This document shows positions 33,104 to 41,396 of a stretch of DNA of 64,000 nt, piece by piece. This stretch comes from Acinetobacter equi (lineage in GTDB: Bacteria; Pseudomonadota; Gammaproteobacteria; Pseudomonadales; Moraxellaceae). The stretch is taken from assembly GCF_001307195.1 (NCBI RefSeq), contig NZ_CP012808.1:2728001-2792000 (forward strand). Reading direction: 5' to 3'. Position 1 is the first letter of the stretch; each line of letters opens with the position of its first letter. The notes beneath the pieces are model-generated. The model was not told the DNA's origin. It ran no database searches and saw only the letters and a list, made by a program, of their open reading frames with translations. The translations under genes and the position numbers were made by a program.

Positions 33104-33715
33104 TTAAGCAATTAACCCTTCATCACGCATAGCGATTTGTACCGATTGACGAGCACCAACTTTGTCTCTTAATGCTAATATATTTTTATATGAGCTTAAG
33201 TCATGATGAATCACACTTGACCAATTTGTAATAACAAATAAGTATGCATCAGCAGGACCAAAGTTATCATCTACCAAATATTCATTGTCTGATTCAGCAA
33301 TTGTTTTATCAATATATGTCAATAAACGATCTAATTCTGCATAAGCTTTTTGTTTTGCATCATCAGTTAATGCTGCTCCAAAAAATACTGAATACGCATC
33401 ATGTAATTCAGAATTCAAATATCCTAGCCATTCTAGAACTTTTGCTCGCCCCATACCTGAAGGAGGAATCAAGTCTTGCTTAGGATCATGTTGAGCTAAA
33501 AAAGGTAAGATTGCGACATTTTCAGTTAAAATCAAACCCGGATTAATCTCTAAAGCTGGAACATAACCTTTAGGATTAATCTCATAATAATTTGTACCCT
33601 TTTCTGTTGTATGGGTTTTTAAATTAACTTTTTCTAAATCAAAATCGACATTAATTTCATTTAAAATAATATGGGCAGCTAATGAGCATGCACCAGGAGA
33701 ATAATATAGCTTCAT
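33104..33715 (-). CDS. glutathione S-transferase, beta class
   Basis: 203 residues. MKLYYSPGACSLAAHIILNE has the beta-class Cys10; NPKGYVPALEI (cis-Pro) and the Glu-Asn pair LTENVAI form the glutathione site. The C-terminal helical domain includes FGPADAYLFVITNW. E. coli GstA-like; cytoplasmic detoxification. Single gene with its own SD. Confidence 0.93.
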   Translation of the reverse strand: MKLYYSPGACSLAAHIILNEINVDFDLEKVNLKTHTTEKGTNYYEINPKGYVPALEINPGLILTENVAILPFLAQHDPKQDLIPPSGMGRAKVLEWLGYLNSELHDAYSVFFGAALTDDAKQKAYAELDRLLTYIDKTIAESDNEYLVDDNFGPADAYLFVITNWSSVIHHDLSSYKNILALRDKVGARQSVQIAMRDEGLIA

Positions 33716-33933
33716 ACCTAATCCTTGTTACTTATCTATTTACTGTTCTATCTAGCTTCTATTGAACTTTCAAGTGATATTACCTATAAAATTACAAAAA
33801 AGCGCAAATTTACACATTTATCTTTACCCATTTAATATTGATGATTATTTAGACTTTTTCAAGTAGAAAATCACTGCTTTTATCGGCAAATTTGCTTTAA
33901 CATAACCATCTTTATTTTTTTGAACAAATAATC

Positions 33934-35385
33934 GTGATTAGCCTGAAAAAAGCAGAATGGTTTTCTAATATACGTACAGATATTTTAGCTGGATTAGTAG
34001 TTGGATTAGCATTAATTCCTGAATCTATCGCCTTCTCAGCTATTGCAGGCGTAGATCCACAAGTTGGGCTTTATGCTTCATTTTGTATTGCTGTTTCAAT
34101 CGCCTTTCTAGGTGGTCGCCCCGCTATGATTTCAGCAGCAACAGGTGCTTTAGCACTTCTAATGATTACATTAGTTAAAGAGCACGGACTACAATACTTA
34201 CTCGCTGCCACAATTTTAACGGGTATCATTCAAGTGATTGCTGGCTATTTCAAAGTTGCAAAACTTATGCGTTTTGTTTCAAAATCTGTTGTGTTTGGTT
34301 TTTTAAATGCACTTGCTATTCTAATTTTTATAGCACAATTTCCTGAAATACAAAAAATGGATGCTCTAGGATATCTATTTATTGCTTTAGGCTTAATCAT
34401 AATCTATACATTTCCATATATTCCCAAAATAGGTAAATCAATTCCTTCCCCACTTATTTGTATTATTATTTTAAGTTCAATTGCACTATTTCTAGGTGCA
34501 GACATGCGAACTGTCAGCGATTTAGGACACTTTCCAGATACACTACCAATTTTCCTAGTTCCACAAATTCCTTTCAATTTCGAAACTCTTTCTATTATTT
34601 TTCCATATTCAGTTACCTTAGCAACTGTTGGTTTACTTGAAACCATGATGACAACAACTGTTGTAAATGAAGTCACGCAAACTGAAGCTGACCGTCATCA
34701 AGAATGTCGAGGGCAAGGTTATGCAAATATTGTGAGTGGTTTTATGGGAGGAATGGCTGGCTGTGCCATGATTGGACAATCGATTATTAATGTTAGCTCT
34801 GGTGCTCGCACTCGTTTATCAACATTAGTAGCTGGTATTTTTTTACTCTGCCTAGTCGTCTTCTTTAAAGATTGGCTTGCATATATTCCAATGGCAGCAT
34901 TAGTCTCCATCATGATTATGGTCTCATTTACCACTTTTCAATGGGATTCTGTTAGACATTTTAAGCAACATCCACTGTCATTTAATGTTGTGATGATTTC
35001 TGTTGTTATTATTGTACTTTGCACACATAATTTAGCGCTTGGCGTATTTATTGGTGTTCTGTTATCAGCATTGTTCATTATTAATCAATTGGAAGCTTCA
35101 GTAAAAGTTGAAACTAATCTTAAAAATACACAATGTAGAATTTACATAATTTCTGGACAAATATTTTTTAGTAGCTCAGATAAGTTTTTCCAACTTTTTA
35201 ACTTCAATGAAAATATTCAAAATATCGAAATTGACCTAACACATGCGCATATATGGGATATTACATCCGTAAATATGTTAGAAAGTGTAGTGAATAAATT
35301 TAAACAACAAGGTATTTCAGTTCATATTACAGGCTTAAATGAAGCAAGTAGCACATTAATTGAAAAATATAACTCTAGCATATAA
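33934..35385 (+). CDS. SulP-family inorganic anion transporter with STAS domain
   Basis: 483 residues from GTG at 33934. About 11-12 membrane segments; [25 protein letters not shown] (in part) is the SulP signature near residue 27. The C-terminal STAS domain covers about 395-483 ([19 protein letters not shown]). Substrate could be sulfate, bicarbonate or a dicarboxylate; not decidable from sequence. Weak ribosome binding site. Single gene. Confidence 0.88.
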   Translation: MISLKKAEWFSNIRTDILAGLVVGLALIPESIAFSAIAGVDPQVGLYASFCIAVSIAFLGGRPAMISAATGALALLMITLVKEHGLQYLLAATILTGIIQVIAGYFKVAKLMRFVSKSVVFGFLNALAILIFIAQFPEIQKMDALGYLFIALGLIIIYTFPYIPKIGKSIPSPLICIIILSSIALFLGADMRTVSDLGHFPDTLPIFLVPQIPFNFETLSIIFPYSVTLATVGLLETMMTTTVVNEVTQTEADRHQECRGQGYANIVSGFMGGMAGCAMIGQSIINVSSGARTRLSTLVAGIFLLCLVVFFKDWLAYIPMAALVSIMIMVSFTTFQWDSVRHFKQHPLSFNVVMISVVIIVLCTHNLALGVFIGVLLSALFIINQLEASVKVETNLKNTQCRIYIISGQIFFSSSDKFFQLFNFNENIQNIEIDLTHAHIWDITSVNMLESVVNKFKQQGISVHITGLNEASSTLIEKYNSSI

Positions 35386-35400
35386 AAGAAATATACATAA

Positions 35401-35431
35401 AACCCAATCAATATTTGATTGGGTTTTTTAA
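35401..35431. terminator. bidirectional terminator, SulP / BLUF
   Basis: AACCCAATCAA-TAT-TTGATTGGGTT followed by T4. Confidence 0.9.
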
Positions 35432-35443
35432 TATATGTTCATT

Positions 35444-35863
35444 TTATGCTGCATGATCTTCAATGAATACGAGTAAATCGACCAATTCATTAACCTGCTG
35501 TTGACTAAGTTGTTCAGGATGAAAACCCAAGACATTGCATGACAATAAATATTGCTGAATCATGCTTTGCTTTGAAACATACTTCATTGCCCAATCAGAG
35601 AATTTTCTTACTTCTATTTCCTGCATTTCAAAAAATTGGAGTTCCGTATGTCTTAAGTCCTTTTCAAGCTTTTCTTTTAATATAAATAAATCATCTTTTT
35701 CGCCCTCTAAATACTGAAAAAATGTTCCATCTGCAAAATACAAAACTCCAGTTACATCATGAAGAACATTAAAATTTCTTGCCTCAGAAAGTATATTTCT
35801 TAAATCTATTAACAATTGTTCTTTTGAGGAGGTGGTTTTACTTGTATAACTCAATTTAAACAC
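35444..35863 (-). CDS. BLUF-domain blue-light photoreceptor, BlsA-like
   Basis: 139 residues from GTG at 35863, chosen because SD AAGGGG sits 7 nt upstream; the longer frame to 35944 adds 27 residues unlike BLUF proteins and crosses a terminator. The BLUF domain has Tyr6 (LSYTSK), Asn30/Asn32 (ARNFNV), Gln50 (FFQYLEGE) and Trp91 (FSDWAMKYV), the FAD photocycle residues, plus a short helical C-terminus. There is no output domain, as in Acinetobacter BlsA, which acts by binding regulators. It directly follows the Anbu cluster, separated by a terminator-like hairpin. Confidence 0.9.
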   Translation of the reverse strand: MFKLSYTSKTTSSKEQLLIDLRNILSEARNFNVLHDVTGVLYFADGTFFQYLEGEKDDLFILKEKLEKDLRHTELQFFEMQEIEVRKFSDWAMKYVSKQSMIQQYLLSCNVLGFHPEQLSQQQVNELVDLLVFIEDHAA

Positions 35864-35883
35864 TAAATATCCCCTTGAAAAAA

Positions 35884-35919
35884 ATAAAAAAACCACATTT
35901 ACACAATTGCAAATGTAGT
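35884..35919 (-). terminator. hairpin with U tract between Anbu and BLUF genes
   Basis: Stem 35892-35900 with 35911-35919 (9 bp, one G-U), then on the minus strand T7-A-T8. The same DNA offers TTGCAA (35912-35907), 17 bp, TTTTAT (35889-35884) as a minus-strand promoter that would start at about 35877, just before the BLUF SD. Confidence 0.7.
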
Positions 35920-35944
35920 TCCTTTTTAACAAAAGCTCAAACAA

Positions 35945-36679
35945 TTATTCGAAATAATCACATGTTGGCTTAGGCAAGTCTAATAGTCCTTTTTTCAACA
36001 AATCTGACCACTCATGGCTAATTCTTTGAAAATACTTGTCCGATTCAAAAATACGCTTACCATTTGGAACGATTAAACTGTCTTTTTGATAAACGACAAC
36101 ATCTAACGGCATTCCAACGGATACATTAGAACGCAAGGTAGAATCAAATGAAATTAGACTACAACGCAATGCTTCATCAAGGGGCATATCATAAGCCAGT
36201 GCACGATCAAGGATCGGTTTTCCATATTTACTTTCACCAATTTGAAAAAAAGGCGTATCTTTTGTTGCACAAATAAAATTTCCTTGCGGATAAATATTAT
36301 AAAGCTGCATGGGCTCATGACCAATTTGCCCTCCCAATAAAAGGCTACAATAATAATTGCTCTGTTCTAAAGTATCTGTTGTTACATCATTGATCACTTT
36401 TTTGAGCGTTTGTCCCACCAGTTCAGCAACTTCAAACATTGTATTTACACTATATAAATTTGGCTCTTGCTTTATCGTTAATTGATTTTTTAGAAACCCA
36501 ATAACCGCTTGTGTTGTTGCCAAATTTCCTGAGGTTTGAATGGTAAAAAATCGCTTACCGGGCTGTCCAAAAATATATAATTTCCGAAATACTGAAATAT
36601 GATCAACTCCTGCATTTGTGCGCGTATCGCTAACAAACACCAAACCCTCTTTTAAACGTAGCGCACAACAATAAGTCAT
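35945..36679 (-). CDS. Anbu-type proteasome-like peptidase
   Basis: 244 residues, Ntn-hydrolase fold. After Met removal the chain starts Thr-Tyr-Cys-Cys, with Asp17 (FVSDTRTN) and Lys32 (FRKLY), matching the T1/D17/K33-like triad of proteasome beta subunits and Anbu. LLLGGQ and ALRCSLISFDSTLRSN are further Anbu-like text. Structures of Anbu from other bacteria show spiral or ring oligomers, and the substrate is unknown. It is the fourth gene of an ATP-grasp / alpha-E / transglutaminase / Anbu row, 15 bp after the transglutaminase gene. Confidence 0.9.
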   Translation of the reverse strand: MTYCCALRLKEGLVFVSDTRTNAGVDHISVFRKLYIFGQPGKRFFTIQTSGNLATTQAVIGFLKNQLTIKQEPNLYSVNTMFEVAELVGQTLKKVINDVTTDTLEQSNYYCSLLLGGQIGHEPMQLYNIYPQGNFICATKDTPFFQIGESKYGKPILDRALAYDMPLDEALRCSLISFDSTLRSNVSVGMPLDVVVYQKDSLIVPNGKRIFESDKYFQRISHEWSDLLKKGLLDLPKPTCDYFE

Positions 36680-36694
36680 AATTCCCTCTTTTAT

Positions 36695-37474
36695 CTAACA
36701 AGCAAGAACCTGCACAATTGAGTGCATGGTTTCTGTGCCACCTTTTTCTCTAACGCCCCTTACCGGTGCAACATCTAAATAATCTCGACCAACTGCAACA
36801 TATACATGCGATTTTGGTGAAAATAATTGATTACTAATATCAAAAGAATACCATGTGTTATTTAAAAACACCTCACACCATGCGTGACTTGCCAGATGAG
36901 GCATATTATCAACATGCAAATAGCCAGAAACATATCGTGCTGGTACACCTAAAGCCTTACACATCGCAATAAATACATGACTATGATCCTGACAAACACC
37001 TTGCTGATGCTCAAAAGCCTCTATAGCAGATGTCATAACATTTGTTGATTTAGGAACATATAGAATGTAGTCCAACACAGCTCCCGCTAATTGCACTAAA
37101 TTTCCATAATTAACTTCAGGAACATAGCGATGTGCAAATTCCTTCATTTCAGGGCTACATAATGTATTAACTGTGGGTTGTAAAAACAAATACGGATTCA
37201 AACGATCAGATAAACCTAAAACAGTACTTGTATTTAATTCAACAATTCCTTGAGCCATAATCGTCATTTGTTGATAGTCAAAGCGTTGTGTACTAGTAAT
37301 CCATACATTATTAAATGCATCGATCTTTTTTTCTCTACTTCCTGGTACACTTATATCCCAATAATGTACTTTTTGATGTGCATTATTAAACGGCGTCATT
37401 TTTAAATACTGAATGCTATTACATGCATGTTCAGTATACTCAAAATGTGTTTGATGATTAATCATGAGCTTCAT
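36695..37474 (-). CDS. transglutaminase-like cysteine peptidase family protein
   Basis: 259 residues. An N-terminal beta-rich domain (TG_N type, about 1-100), then the transglutaminase core with catalytic Cys in GVCQDHSHVF (about 160), His in ASHAWCEVF and Asp in YSFDISN. ARYVSGYLHV is a common family stretch. Such proteins sit with circularly permuted ATP-grasp and alpha-E genes and are thought to cleave or form a peptide or isopeptide bond. The ATG overlaps the alpha-E stop by 4 bp. Confidence 0.9.
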   Translation of the reverse strand: MKLMINHQTHFEYTEHACNSIQYLKMTPFNNAHQKVHYWDISVPGSREKKIDAFNNVWITSTQRFDYQQMTIMAQGIVELNTSTVLGLSDRLNPYLFLQPTVNTLCSPEMKEFAHRYVPEVNYGNLVQLAGAVLDYILYVPKSTNVMTSAIEAFEHQQGVCQDHSHVFIAMCKALGVPARYVSGYLHVDNMPHLASHAWCEVFLNNTWYSFDISNQLFSPKSHVYVAVGRDYLDVAPVRGVREKGGTETMHSIVQVLAC

Positions 37475-38073
37475 AGTTTTACCTCAAACATATTCTGAAT
37501 ACACTGACTAAATACATAATAATTTTGATCACTCGGTTGATGCTTTAGGTCAATCCAAACATCATCTAATTCATACCATCCAATATCTTTTAATTGTTGA
37601 ATAACAATATTTAAGTCATTAAGTGTTTCTATCAACTCTTGTTTTAATCTCAACTGTCTATCAAGTTGCTCCAATAACTGCCCCAATTTAAAAAACAAAT
37701 AAACATCATTGGCTTCAGCTTCAAAAATTTCACAACAATCACTCACAACATCACAGATATAACCTGGATTTTCACTTGCCAATTTAATTAATTGACCTAA
37801 TTCAGCATATCCTTTTGCCGACAAGATTCCTCTTAATTCATGAATATTATTCTTCATGAACATAAATTGTTGTTCAAATGACGCTGACTGATTCACATTC
37901 AAAACCAATTCATTCAATGAAGATGCATCAAATGCAGGTAAACAAAATGCTTTTGCATATTCCAATGCAAGCTCATCTTGTTGAAATGGAAAACATTGAC
38001 ATAAATACTGCGTACGCGTGATATAGCGCCCCAACCAAAAAATATGCTCTGCATTACTATTTAATAGAATCAT
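37471..38073 (-). CDS. alpha-E domain protein (DUF403), short form
   Basis: 200 residues, almost wholly helical. ILLNSNAEHIFWLGRYITRTQYL (in part: SNAEHIFWLGRYITR) matches the N-terminal signature LSRTAENLYWLGRYxER of alpha-E proteins. Family members usually run to about 310 residues, so this is clearly shorter with a divergent middle. It is 20 bp after the ATP-grasp gene and coupled to the transglutaminase gene. Function in the family is unknown beyond association with ATP-grasp ligases. Confidence 0.75.
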   Translation of the reverse strand: MILLNSNAEHIFWLGRYITRTQYLCQCFPFQQDELALEYAKAFCLPAFDASSLNELVLNVNQSASFEQQFMFMKNNIHELRGILSAKGYAELGQLIKLASENPGYICDVVSDCCEIFEAEANDVYLFFKLGQLLEQLDRQLRLKQELIETLNDLNIVIQQLKDIGWYELDDVWIDLKHQPSDQNYYVFSQCIQNMFEVKL

Positions 38074-38093
38074 TATTATTCCCTCATTTTTTC

Positions 38094-39641
38094 TTAAGAA
38101 TGCACTTGATCAACAACCCAAGTATCCTTAATTCCCCCACCCTGAGATGAGTTCACGACCAAAGAACCTTCCTGCATTGCCACACGTGTTAACCCTCCAG
38201 GTACAATCTCAGTACGATAAGGTGAACTTAAGACAAATGGTCTTAAATCAATATGTCTTTCTGCAATACCCTGCTCTGTCAAAGTAGGTGAAACTGAAAG
38301 CTCTAATGTTGGCTGTGCAATATATAAATGTGGTGTTGCAATAATTTTATCTTTAAATACAGAGAGTTCACGCTCACAGGCTTGAGGACCAATTAACATG
38401 CCGTATCCACCAGAACCTTGAGCTTCTTTAACGACCAACTTATCTATATTCTCTAAAACATAATCTAAGGATTCTTTTTCTCGACATTGATACGTTGGAA
38501 CATTCCGTAAAATTGGGCGTTCTGCCAAATAAAAATCTATCATTTTATCAACATATGGATAGATTGATTTATCATCTGCAACCCCTGTACCTGGCGCATT
38601 TGCAATAACTACATTGTGCTGTAAATATGCCGACATTAACCCAGGTACACCTAATGTACTATCAGGCTTAAAGCATAGAGGATCAATAAATGCATCATCT
38701 ACACGACGATAAATCACATGGACTTGTTGCTTTCCTCGAATTGTTTTGACATAGACTTTGTCATTTTCAACAAATAAATCACGAGAAGTCACTAAAGGCA
38801 CATCCATTTCTCTTGCTAAAAATGCATGTTCATAATAAGCACTGTTATAACGTCCTGGCGTTAAAACAACAATAAATGGTTTATCAACATAGGCATTTTC
38901 AGCCAATATTTCTTTTAATAAATGTGGATATTCTTCAATATCTAAAATATGACTTCTACGACAAAGATCTGGCATTAATTTTTGGCTAATTTTACGACCT
39001 TCCAGCATATATGAAACACCTGAAGGGGTTCTCAAATTATCTTCTAAAACAAAAAAATCACCTCGGCTGTCACGAATAATATCAACACCACTAATTTGAC
39101 TATAAATACGACCTTTTAAATTATGAGAAAGCATTGCAGGTTGATATGCTTCGTGTGATAAAACTTGTAATTCAGGAACAATTCCTGCTTTTAATATTTC
39201 TTGTTCATGATAAATATCATGTAAAAATAAATTCAATGCTCGTACACGCTGCGAACATCCTAATGAAATCTTATTCCATTGCTGTTTTGCAATAATTCTT
39301 GGTATTACATCAAATGGAATTGTACGTTCAATTCCTTCATTTTCCCCATAAACCGTAAATGTAATGCCTTCATATAAAAAATGCTGTTTAGCACGATCAT
39401 TTAATGCATTTAATTCATCTATATTGAATTGAGATAACCATTGTGCAATACGATTAGACGCCTCCCCCATCATCGCTTGATCATCTAACAACTCATTAAA
39501 AAATTTTGATTGCATTGTTTCAAATAAATGTTGAGTTTTTTGATGTACAGAGTTTCCCCCGTCAATCTTTACATCACGAGCAATATGACTCGTCGCAAAA
39601 GCATCCACACCTAAATCTTTTTCTAAATTATCATTCAACAT
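38094..39641 (-). CDS. circularly permuted ATP-grasp type 2 protein (DUF404/DUF407)
   Basis: 515 residues from ATG at 39641, chosen because SD GAGAGG lies 6 nt upstream; an in-frame ATG at 39662 precedes that SD. Family text: IPFDVIPRIIAKQQWNKI, LNLFLHDIYHEQEILKAG, VLEDNLRTPSGVSYMLEGR, VIYRRVDDAFIDPL, KEAQGSGGYGMLIGPQA, HIDLRPFVLSS (each under 20 residues). ATP-grasp proteins of this class are predicted carboxylate-amine ligases, suggesting a peptide product. First gene of the Anbu cluster; promoter predicted at 39706-39733. Confidence 0.92.
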   Translation of the reverse strand: MLNDNLEKDLGVDAFATSHIARDVKIDGGNSVHQKTQHLFETMQSKFFNELLDDQAMMGEASNRIAQWLSQFNIDELNALNDRAKQHFLYEGITFTVYGENEGIERTIPFDVIPRIIAKQQWNKISLGCSQRVRALNLFLHDIYHEQEILKAGIVPELQVLSHEAYQPAMLSHNLKGRIYSQISGVDIIRDSRGDFFVLEDNLRTPSGVSYMLEGRKISQKLMPDLCRRSHILDIEEYPHLLKEILAENAYVDKPFIVVLTPGRYNSAYYEHAFLAREMDVPLVTSRDLFVENDKVYVKTIRGKQQVHVIYRRVDDAFIDPLCFKPDSTLGVPGLMSAYLQHNVVIANAPGTGVADDKSIYPYVDKMIDFYLAERPILRNVPTYQCREKESLDYVLENIDKLVVKEAQGSGGYGMLIGPQACERELSVFKDKIIATPHLYIAQPTLELSVSPTLTEQGIAERHIDLRPFVLSSPYRTEIVPGGLTRVAMQEGSLVVNSSQGGGIKDTWVVDQVHS

Positions 39642-39705
39642 AGCAACCCTCTCTTTTATCATTTATTGGATTCACATATGCAATTTAGATGCCAAAAAAT
39701 AAACA

Positions 39706-39733
39706 ATATTATAATTTAAAATTGTTATATCAA
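39706..39733 (-). promoter_or_regulatory. predicted promoter of the Anbu cluster
   Basis: Minus strand TTGATA (39733-39728), 16 bp, TAATAT (39711-39706). About 60 bp before the ATP-grasp start codon. Confidence 0.5.
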
Positions 39734-39756
39734 TGTATTACAATAAATGAATTGCT

Positions 39757-39766
39757 TTCACGTGAA
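39757..39766. promoter_or_regulatory. 10-bp palindrome in the divergent WYL / ATP-grasp region
   Basis: TTCACGTGAA, perfect, 24 bp upstream of the predicted -35 of the Anbu cluster. Possible operator for the neighbouring WYL regulator; inference only. Confidence 0.35.
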
Positions 39767-39874
39767 CGAATGTTGCAGAATATCAGTCTAATGATTCTCA
39801 TGAGTTTGATGCTTTTTTATTTAAGCTCATCTTTTTAAAAACTGATTTTTTTAATTTGATTTCTGAAACTACAT

Positions 39875-40876
39875 ATGTCAACCCAAGAAAAAGAAACATC
39901 TAATACCTTATATCGTCAGTGGCAAATTTTGTCCCGACTTTCTACAGGGAAATGGATGGGAACAAGAGAATTACAAGAAATTTTGCAACGTGAAGGCATT
40001 GACATTAGTCTTCGAACAATTCAACGTGATTTAAATCAAATTTCCCAACGTTTTCCGATTGAAAATAATGGTACCGTTCCACAGGGTTGGCGCTGGAGAT
40101 CAGATGCCCCTATTCAAAGCCTACCTCATATGACCAGCTCTCAAGCAGTTACATTCATGATGGTGGAGGAACATTTAAATCACTTACTACCACCAAGTTT
40201 AATTGAAGAAATGACGCCATGGTTTGACTTAGCACGTCGTAGCCTTTCCAATCAAAATAACGTACGTCAATGGATTAATAGAGTTAGAATTGTTCCAGCG
40301 ACTCAGCCCTTAATTCCACCTTTAGTTGAAAGAACTGCGCAACAAGCAATTTACGAAGGTTTGTTACAAGATAAACAATTAGAATGTACTTACCAACCTC
40401 GTATTTCTATTTCATCCGAAGAAAAAACATATATCTTAAATCCGCTTGCGCTTGTACAAAAAGGTGCTGTTATATATTTAATATGCACGCGTTTTGATAA
40501 AACAGATATCCAAACTTTTGCATTACATCGTTTTAAATCTGCGAAAGTTCTTGAATCTAGAGCTTTACATCCTGTCGATTTTAACATTGATAAATATATC
40601 GAATCTGGTGCACTCGGTTTCAGAGTCGACTATTCAAGACCCACCGAAAATATTCAGATTAAACTCACCATGAGCGAACATGATTCAACCTATTTTGAAG
40701 AATGCCAACTCAGTACAGATCAAACAATTATTAAACAAGATGATGGCTTAATGATTGTTTCAGCAACAGTGCCTTATACGTCCCAATTAGTATGGTGGTT
40801 ACGAGGTTTTGGAAAAATTATTCAAAATATTGAACCTTTATTTCTATTCAATGTAGTCAAAGAAATTGAAGATTAG
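39875..40876 (+). CDS. WYL-domain transcriptional regulator
   Basis: 333 residues. N-terminal DeoR/YafY-type helix-turn-helix (about 14-75: LSTGKWMGTRELQEIL, ISLRTIQRDLNQIS), then a WYL domain (about 165-235, NPLALVQKGAVIYLICTRF, where the usual W is I) and a WCX-like C-terminal region ending near QLVWWLRGFG. WYL proteins sense nucleic-acid or nucleotide ligands in several cases. It is divergent from the Anbu cluster with 233 bp between starts, so it may regulate that cluster; not shown by the sequence. Confidence 0.88.
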   Translation: MSTQEKETSNTLYRQWQILSRLSTGKWMGTRELQEILQREGIDISLRTIQRDLNQISQRFPIENNGTVPQGWRWRSDAPIQSLPHMTSSQAVTFMMVEEHLNHLLPPSLIEEMTPWFDLARRSLSNQNNVRQWINRVRIVPATQPLIPPLVERTAQQAIYEGLLQDKQLECTYQPRISISSEEKTYILNPLALVQKGAVIYLICTRFDKTDIQTFALHRFKSAKVLESRALHPVDFNIDKYIESGALGFRVDYSRPTENIQIKLTMSEHDSTYFEECQLSTDQTIIKQDDGLMIVSATVPYTSQLVWWLRGFGKIIQNIEPLFLFNVVKEIED

Positions 40877-40880
40877 AAAA

Positions 40881-40912
40881 GTGAGTCCCTTAAAAGGACT
40901 CACCCATTTTTT
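40881..40912. terminator. WYL gene terminator
   Basis: GTGAGTCC-CTTAAAA-GGACTCAC then CCATTTTTT. On the minus strand it has a shorter T run (CTTTTC) and could also end a transcript carrying the 17-codon ORF. Confidence 0.88.
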
Positions 40913-40995
40913 ATTATATTTTTCTATTTATAAGCACTCTAAATTTTAACTTTTGAAAGCGAATGTTTTTATGCTTATACAGTCCACTCATGACA

Positions 40996-41049
40996 TTAGC
41001 ACATGCATGCTAATTCAGCAGTATTATAACGAATCGACTTTTTCGTCAT
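40996..41049 (-). CDS. 17-codon ORF with strong ribosome binding site, unknown
   Basis: Minus strand: GGAGG (41060-41056), 6-nt spacer, ATG at 41049, then MTKKSIRYNTAELACMC and stop. This is one of the best SD-to-start arrangements in the window. The last codons and stop lie in a perfect inverted repeat ATTAGCA-CATGCA-TGCTAAT (40995-41014). Downstream, TATAAGCA and TGCTTATA can pair. The peptide is basic at the start and has Cys-Met-Cys at its end. I do not recognise it. It could be a leader peptide, a small RNA with a coding segment, a peptide precursor, or chance. Confidence 0.45.
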   Translation of the reverse strand: MTKKSIRYNTAELACMC

Positions 41050-41060
41050 TACCAACCTCC

Positions 41061-41396
41061 ATTTTATTTTCTGTTTATGCACTATAAAAACTTTATACAC
41101 AGAATGGAAATCACAAGATCTACTACTTAAATCATATTTTTTATTTAACAGTAAATCATCGTTCTATATTCAAAAAAACTAAATGAAATTTACATTTTAC
41201 TTACCATAATTAATTGTTCTCATAATTTAAACAGCAAGATATTTTCAATTAATCCATAACTTTAATTTTAAAACTCAAATAACTACAACAAACTGTCTGA
41301 TCAGTTCAAATTTTACTATTTTAGAATACCCAAATTAAAAGTATAACTTTTCACATAACCTAGAATTTTATTAAAAGTATAAATACAGGAATAACA
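41061..41396. other. non-coding region upstream of the monooxygenase-like gene
   Basis: About 335 bp, A+T-rich. AACTG-TCTGAT-CAGTT (41291-41306), containing the palindrome CTGATCAG, is the only operator-like element noted. No long ORF or RNA gene seen. Confidence 0.35.

Noticed and set aside
35864..35944. N-terminal extension of the BLUF protein to 35944
   Set aside because: It would run through the terminator hairpin, adds sequence unlike BLUF proteins, and a GTG with a perfect SD exists at 35863.
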